This document shows positions 58,150 through 64,000 of a DNA stretch of 64,000 nucleotides, piece by piece. The position numbers were made by a program, and so were the translations under genes. Every line of letters begins with the position of its first letter. Within the stretch, counting starts at the first letter, position 1. The DNA comes from Pomacea canaliculata (taxonomy: Eukaryota > Mollusca > Gastropoda > Architaenioglossa > Ampullariidae). A model generated the notes under the pieces. That model was given only the letters and a program-made list of their open reading frames with translations, did not search any database and was not told the DNA's origin. The stretch is from assembly GCF_003073045.1 (NCBI RefSeq), contig NC_037600.1, forward strand, positions 12,524,515-12,588,514, read 5' to 3'.

Positions 58150-60034
58150 ATGTCAGACAGATTGCTGCTTATTTTCATGCTTATGCTGGTCACACGAGGA
58201 GTTATTGTCGTGACACATGGCCACGCAGAGCTCGCTACACCGAGGCATGGAGGGCTAGGAGACAATAGTGACAGTTTCCACAACGACAGTTCGGATCATC
58301 AAGTTGAAATCGCTACTCAAAGATCTTCACCAGCTATTGCATCCTTCGGGAATACTGAGACAGGGGAGAGAAGAAGAAGATACAGTGTAGAAGATTCCAG
58401 TTCCTCTAGTCCGGTTCGGCTTGCTGTCGCCATGAAAGCGCTGGAATTAGAAAACAAACAGTTGAAATTCACTCTCAAGGAACTTCAAGCAACAACAGAG
58501 AAATTTGCAACAAAGTGGCAAGAGTCAAACTTTGCTATTTCTCAGCTTACTGCAGTCAACCAGCAGCAGCAGCTGGCTATAGGACAGCTGCAGCTGCAAG
58601 TGTCGCAGCTTTCCACGAACACGATGAAACTGCAGGACGAAAACGAGGCTCTTCACACACAAGTGCGCTCGTTACAGGAGAAAGCCGACTCTGCTCTTGA
58701 AGAAGGCCTAACCTCTCAAGTGATCCAACTTCAACAGAAAGACCAGGAACTGATGCAGACGATTATAAATCGCAGTAAGTAGTTGACCATTTATCACTCT
58801 GTTGGGTTTTTAAACTTGCTATTTACTTTTATTCTAGAAATGACTCTATTTCCTATCGATTTGTAATCTTAAGGGAACATCCAATCAACTTGAAGCAGTT
58901 TTTGCAGTTTCAGCGTGTAAACAGAAAAAGAGGGTGAAATGGTGGTCTATACATCTCAGAACCTCTATGAAAATGCATTTTTTCAAAGTTTAGTAGACTG
59001 GAGAAGCCAGACGATTCTTTGTTGAAATTTGTACGAGCTTTTCGAGTTCAAGAAGTTTAGTCTGGACACATCCGTTTACATGGCTACAGGAGCAGGGTCC
59101 TTAATTTCCTTAATTTTTCGCCTCGTTTTTCCAAGAGTAGCTCGTGTTAAAATCGTAAAAGAGGAAGTTTTGAGTAGTCTACTTTTTCTCGCAGCAAAGC
59201 GGGAGTTTTGGCATTGTAATTCTTCTCCCAAAAGATAAATAATAAAGAAGAATGCAAAATTTTATTCCATTTATGTTTTTTTTTATTACTACCTTACATT
59301 TATTCAGGACTAGTAGGATGCATTTTTTTAAAATGATTGGGTAAAACACAATGCAAGATACTTTTGTAAAAATTTAGATGAATACCAGTCATTTCAACGT
59401 TCCGTTCTTGAGATACACTCCACAAAACATCACCATTGATAGAAAGATATCAAAATACAAATATTAATGGGAAGGCCTCAGCGGGCTACCAAGCTGGGAT
59501 TGTAATGTTAATAAGGTCTTTTCATGTACAAACGTGACATCACGACTGTGACTTTTCTTTGTGCATGGTGACATCTGCAGCTTGTAGCTCGAGAACAGAA
59601 ATGTGATATAAATTATTCTTGTTTTATTCATAGCTCATGTTGATAAGGTTGGATTCCACGCCAGACTTAGTATTTCCATCGACGCCAAGACGACCGGAAC
59701 TCTCGTGCTGGACAGTGTGGAATTCAACTTTGGGGATGGCTATAACAAGACAACGGGTATCTTCACGGCCCCTGTTGGTGGCGTTTATCTGTTTTTGGTC
59801 AACATTGCTGCCAACTCTGCTGGGGAATCGGTTTGGATAAAGATTGTTTTGGGGCAGAATGAACTCTGCAAAACATATTCGCGGTACTCTACTGAGATAG
59901 AGATGGCGAGTTGCCACGCAGCAACATCACTTATCAAGGGTAACCAAGTGAGGGTAGTTATGGTTGGATCGGCCAGTTATAAAATCCGTGGAGACTTCTG
60001 GACCACGTTCACTGGGGTGTTGATAAAAAGCTGA
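58150..60034 (+). CDS. Secreted coiled-coil C1q-domain protein, two coding exons, intact
   Basis: Exon 1 58150-58774 (donor CGCA|GTAAGT, phase 1) and exon 2 59634-60034 (acceptor TTTTATTCATAG) give 341 residues. MSDRLLLIFMLMLVTRGVIV is a signal peptide. RRRR lies at 74-77, followed by Ser-rich linker and a coiled coil from about 88 to 205 with QQQQLAIGQLQLQVSQLS and DENEALHTQVRSLQEK. The last 130 residues form a C1q domain: VGFHARLSI, GIFTAPVGGVYLFLVNIAA, IKGNQVRVV, FWTTFTGVLI. C1q domains assemble as trimers; the coiled coil replaces the collagen stalk of vertebrate C1q, as in many mollusc C1qDC proteins, which act as lectin-like immune receptors. An AATAAA occurs at about 60,533. The alternative in-frame ATG inside the TG repeat at 58,036 is rejected because it would encode a Cys-Val run and hide the signal peptide. 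Confidence 0.88.
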
Positions 60035-61344
60035 GAACACAAAATAACCATCAAGCAATGAAAGAAATCCATGTTACATGTTCATGCTTTCCTGATCTAA
60101 CAGACGTGGTCTGTCGAGTAAAAGCCTCACTTTGTTACAAGAAACACCATGTATTGTCGAGTGACTATAAGCTTTACACACTCCCCTATAAACTGACCCT
60201 GTCTACCTGTATGTTCTGCTCAACCATCTTCAAGCAAGAGTTGACCATTGAAGGTTTACTGTTCAATGTTTTTGCTTGCTTCAACTAAATATTCGGAGTT
60301 CATATCGTGAACCCTACCTGCCTGCCTGCAAGCAATCTTTTGTCTTAAGACATAATATTTTACAATTAACTTGCTTAGAATGTAATCTTCAGATGACATT
60401 TAAACTTTTTTTGGTATAAAAAGTTCCCGCGTCTGTAACAAATAATTTGCTTGACATGTTTACTTTATTAGACTAATAATCCTTTTTGTACTGTAGTGTT
60501 ACTACTGTTGTAAAGTACATATTTACTATAGTAATAAATCTTGTGGAATTATACATAAACTTGTGCCCACCTTGGAAATCTCCCCATAACAGATGTTAAC
60601 TTCATGGCCAAAAAAATTGTCTTGTCACATTTCGAAAAAAATTGAAATATTAGCATTTCTATGTTTGAGTAAAGGCATTTACTTGCAAAATCTGGTTGTG
60701 TAACAAAAAATAAACATAATTATGTGTAATTGAAGGAGAGAATAATTGAATGAAATTACTGATCAAATGAAAGAAAGAATGAATGAATAATTAAAGAACC
60801 GAAGGAAGGAAAGAAGGAGCGACCAATCGGTGAAACGAAAGAGCAAAGCAGTTTACATGACCTAGTCCTGACCACTTCTAGAAGGTTTGAATCACGGCAA
60901 GAGGTAGACGTCGATAGAAGACCAGATTGTTTGACGAAAGCAAAGACGAATAACTTAACAGTCGCAGGTGGTCATTCATACGCATGTACATTGATATTGT
61001 ATGTTTGTTGTGTTATTTACACGTTCGTTAATCCGTGCGTTGACTGGATGATCAATAATGATGTTGATCCAGAGGTGTTTGCATAAGGTATAAAGTGGTT
61101 TATGATAGGAAAAATAGGGGCTAAGATTAAATTGTGTTATTGTTTGACTGGTGGTCGAATAGTATCAGATTCAGTATCACTCACTCGTGTTCAAGATTTC
61201 TGCTTCCGGGACATGTCTTTATGGCGTGAAAAGGGAAAACACTTTCATGAAAACACTTACCCTTTTCGCGAAAAATATTATAACTTTATTTCCAGGAAGC
61301 TAGTATTTTAAAAGATAGAAAACTATGAAAAAAATCACCAAAAA
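60035..61344. other. 3' flank of C1q gene and intergenic sequence
   Basis: Probable 3' UTR up to about 60,560 (AATAAA at 60,533). Then AT-rich sequence with a GAATGAATGAAT/GAAGGAAG purine-rich patch at 60,770-60,830. No gene is recognised. Confidence 0.4.
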
Positions 61345-61507
61345 TTAAAATGTAAAATTGCACAGCACTTTTATTAACATTGCAGTCGTGAAGTAAACAT
61401 TAGATATACTACAGTAAAAATGAAAGGTGATACAGTAAAGATACTGAAAAGACAGTAATACAATAAAGATAAGCAGTACTAAAATAAAGATGACTTCTCC
61501 AAAAGAA

Positions 61508-61508
61508 G

Positions 61509-61572
<64 letters not shown>

Positions 61573-61589
61573 CAACAACAACAACAACA

Positions 61590-61622
<33 letters not shown>
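61508..61622. repeat. Composite AAT-AAC-GAC trinucleotide array
   Basis: About 20 AAT units pass into about 8 AAC units and then about 11 GAC units without loss of phase. Each step is a single base change in the unit. Confidence 0.95.
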
Positions 61623-62061
61623 TTGATATCAGTTACGCTTTCCTCTCCGGACTGGAAGTGCTTTACAAAACAAACATCATACAATAATAATAACTGAAAG
61701 GAGCAATGTCGTCAAATGTATGAGAAAGTATGAGTTATATCGAAGCAGTCGAGAAAATTCACTTAGCGAAAATTTCAACAAATTGCAGCTATTGAGAAAT
61801 AAGGACAAGAATTCTCATCAAGAAAAACAAACAAAAACATAAAAAAACAAAAACAAAACTAGCCTGGCGAAATATGAAGAACAAAGGTTGGTTATTAAAA
61901 ACGGACCACCACTCGGTTACAATATTACACTCGATAACAAGTATCCGGAACAACAAAATGTATCAGATGACAGAAGACACCCAAGTCGATGTAGATTCAG
62001 TGACAAAAGGGTGAGGTCGAGGCTTTGGTGTTTTATGCCGAACTGAAGACATATTTGGCGA

Positions 62062-62239
62062 GGGGGTGTTTTACGCCGTGTCAGCAACTGAGGCTATATT
62101 ACGGCAAGCAGCCAGCCCTGTAAACAGATGCCACATGCAGAGAAAGAACAGCGTGCCCGAGACGAGAAATGAACTCTGGGCAGCCAACCTTCACTGTATT
62201 GGTGACAGGCGCTAACCGTTGCGCCACCGGGCCGCTCCC
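62062..62239 (-). mobile_element. Complete tRNA-derived SINE with 13-bp target duplication
   Basis: Minus strand begins GGGAGCGGCCCGGTGGCGCA; the A-box-like TGGCGCAACGGTTAGCGCC and B-box-like GAGTTCATTTCTCG are followed by a non-tRNA body and the tail CACGGCGTAAAACACCCC. Perfect 13-bp duplications ACATATTTGGCGA flank it (62049-62061 and 62240-62252), showing LINE-type insertion. The homologous position on the other duplication arm (about 48,595) lacks the element. Further partial copies of the family lie at 18,172, 22,291, 32,321 and 40,208. Confidence 0.85.
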
Positions 62240-62616
62240 ACATATTTGGCGAAAGGACACAACTGTCATTATATTACACATTACTCATTACAAAGCCTAC
62301 AGTAAAGATGAACTGTACTTCAGCAAATATTAGCAGTGCTGCAATAAAGATACACAGTAATACAACAATACGAGTTGCACTGGAGTCAAATGTCAAGATG
62401 CAGACAAGTTACAGATGTGTTACATTTGTCATACACAAATTTGTAAATATGTTTACATGTGCACGTAGTAATCAATTAATTTCAGGAACTTTAGCAAAGA
62501 CAGTCTACAGTGGTCAAGCAAACGTTCGGTCACCAAGATGATGAGTGGATTGGTAGGCACAAACATAAAAAATGAATTGTTTTCTGCCGTTAGTGATGTG
62601 ACAGCCCACACTATAG

Positions 62617-64000
62617 TCACAACAACAAAACACTTTTATGTAATCTGACCACGAGACCCAGTTCTTTGACTCCTCGCTGGTTGTTTGTCCGTTCAGGTTC
62701 TCTCCGGATCAGCACCACGGTGAACGTCGTCCAGTTGCCTCCCCAGATCTGGCGAGTACTTGAACCTTCCTTAACGATCCTTATCCGCTGACCCTTCAAG
62801 ACCCTGTTTGCACCGTGGCAAGTGGCAAGCTCTAAATCGTTTTCTAATCCCGAGTAGCAGCCGGTCAGTGGATTCCCGTTGACTTCAATGTAAATCCTTG
62901 CAGCAGTGCTAGTACCGACGCCACCTATGGTGGCCATGAAAAGATAGAGGCCAGTGACCGGGGCAGTGAAGATACCCGTGGTCGAGTCATAACCTCCCCC
63001 TCCATTGAAATGCACAACGTCGAGTTTAAGGGTTTCGGTGGTCGCACCTGCCACGTTTTGGCTTAACCTTGCATGAAATCCAATCAAATCTTCTGAAGCT
63101 ACAGAAAAAAAGAAAAAAGAAAAAAAAAGAAAAATGAAAAACCAAATTAAGACAAGGACAACATCAAACTGATTGGCGTCGTTCAAGTATGAAACATCTA
63201 CAAAAGACTCTAGAATTTTATTAAATTTCACCAACATTAATTTTGCAATTTTTAGCGTGAAAGGCGTTATGGTGATTAGTAAAAAGCGGTGAGAAATAAT
63301 TCGAAACTAAAGGTAGGGTACTCAGTAGAACCACATGATTTCAAACTGAACTCGCAGTGATGAAAGAGGTGTATCGCCCCTACAGCATCGTGGCCTTGTT
63401 TTAAGTGACGAATACGATGCAGACCCCTTAAAGAAATATTCTTTATCATGTTTATAAAAATTAGTTGTAGGCATTGGATTTAAAGAAATACTAGTCTGGG
63501 TGTCGTGACCATTTCGATGATGATTCTAAACCTTTTTGCTAGTTTTGCTCTTTCAGATAAAAAAAAAAATGTTCGTTAATTTTAAGACATTGATATAATT
63601 TCAAAATTATAAGCGAATAATTCACTTTATTTCGAGGAAAATCCTTGTTTACAGCATCTATAATCTCATGTGTCCACAAGAAAAGGTCAATCAGTGACGT
63701 AATTAGGTCAGTTACCTATTGAGTATACTCTTAGCTTGACTACTGGCTACAGCCTTGACGCAGCGTATCCATGTACAATGATGACGTCACAGCTAAATCG
63801 AGCCACTGTAAAACTGTACCCTGGTTATTAATTGTTAGAAACTTAATCTCCATCCACAGAAAATGTACGGTCTACAGGTAAACTCAATGTCAACAAATCT
63901 GCACACATTTTGTCTTTTCTAGCTTATAATTAGATTAACAGCATTAATTAATTAAGACAAAAAGAGTGATTAATGGCGAACTACGTACTGCGTCTTATGA
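62617..64000 (-). CDS. C1q-domain gene, 3' part (continues beyond window)
   Basis: The C1q exon is 63098-62617 (acceptor TTTTTTCTGTAG, phase matching the paralogues). It codes SEDLIGFHARLSQ, GIFTAPVTGLYLFMATIGG, WTTFTVVLIRRE and then runs about 25 residues past the usual end to LHKSVLLL. At the window edge the upstream exon ends at 63989 with donor CGCA|GTACGT, identical in position to the 47-kb paralogue; only its last 12 bases are inside the window. The intron is 889 bp. The coiled-coil part, the signal peptide and the start lie outside. The domain is intact, so the gene may be functional. The C-terminal extension arises because the paralogue's stop codon position is shifted out of frame here. 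Confidence 0.82.

Larger units (their letters stand above)
61345..64000 (-). repeat. Right arm of inverted duplication carrying a C1q gene end
   Basis: Reverse complement matches 47,440-49,266. The right arm is longer because of a 178-bp SINE in the 3' flank and roughly 600 bp of extra sequence in the intron (about 63,250-63,850), where the two introns (280 versus 890 bp) otherwise match at both ends. The arm continues beyond the window. Confidence 0.8.

Noticed and set aside
61409-61687. Regularly spaced repeats considered as a CRISPR-like array
   Set aside because: They are contiguous trinucleotides without spacers in a eukaryotic genome.

Overview
The window looks like nuclear DNA of a mollusc, most likely a gastropod. 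It is AT-rich and gene-sparse, with short exons split by GT-AG introns. It carries tRNA-derived SINEs whose tail ends in a GGCGTAAAACACC-type motif, non-LTR retrotransposon remnants, hAT and pogo-like DNA elements, many microsatellites, and a cluster of secreted coiled-coil/C1q genes of the kind that is greatly expanded in molluscs. The organism call is inference from this content.

Layout. Positions 1-19,400 hold no gene I can support, only low-complexity tracts, one decayed LINE fragment, a SINE fragment and a foldback MITE. A nine-coding-exon gene on the minus strand (19,474-27,781, TATA-type promoter near 27,971) encodes a tandem ATP-grasp ligase of the carnosine synthase 1 (CARNS1/ATPGD1) family. 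From 28,000 to 34,230 there is again no supportable gene. A seven-exon minus-strand gene (34,233-38,649) encodes a short DNTTIP2/Fcf2 rRNA-processing factor; a 172-bp hAT MITE sits in one of its introns and an 890-bp pogo/Tigger-like element lies 155 bp upstream of its start codon. From 40,900 to the right edge lies a C1q family cluster: a coiled-coil paralogue without a C1q exon (minus, 40,909-41,772), a C1q gene broken by a frameshift and a 247-bp hAT MITE inserted in its coding exon (plus, 46,101-48,172), an intact two-exon C1q gene (plus, 58,150-60,034), and a C1q gene running off the window (minus, 62,617-64,000). Within the cluster is an eight-exon AGC kinase gene (plus, 50,910-54,987), related to the N-terminal kinase domain of MSK/RPS6KA5, followed by a duplicated fragment of its second exon.

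Most useful observations. (1) In the CARNS1-like protein the C-terminal ATP-grasp unit, catalytic in vertebrates, has lost its metal-binding residues, while the N-terminal unit keeps a canonical Lys and an IEVN motif. (2) The kinase has HGD in place of HRD, has no second kinase domain, and has a changed hydrophobic motif. (3) All three readable C1q-family N-terminal regions carry an RRRR site just before the coiled coil. (4) The 47-kb and 63-kb C1q genes lie on arms of an inverted duplication; a SINE with a 13-bp target duplication entered one arm after duplication.

The four gene types have no obvious shared pathway. The C1q genes are likely immune or secreted recognition proteins; the others look like unrelated neighbours. 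Exon boundaries were read by eye from splice consensus, phase continuity and family similarity recalled from memory; no alignment or database search was run.
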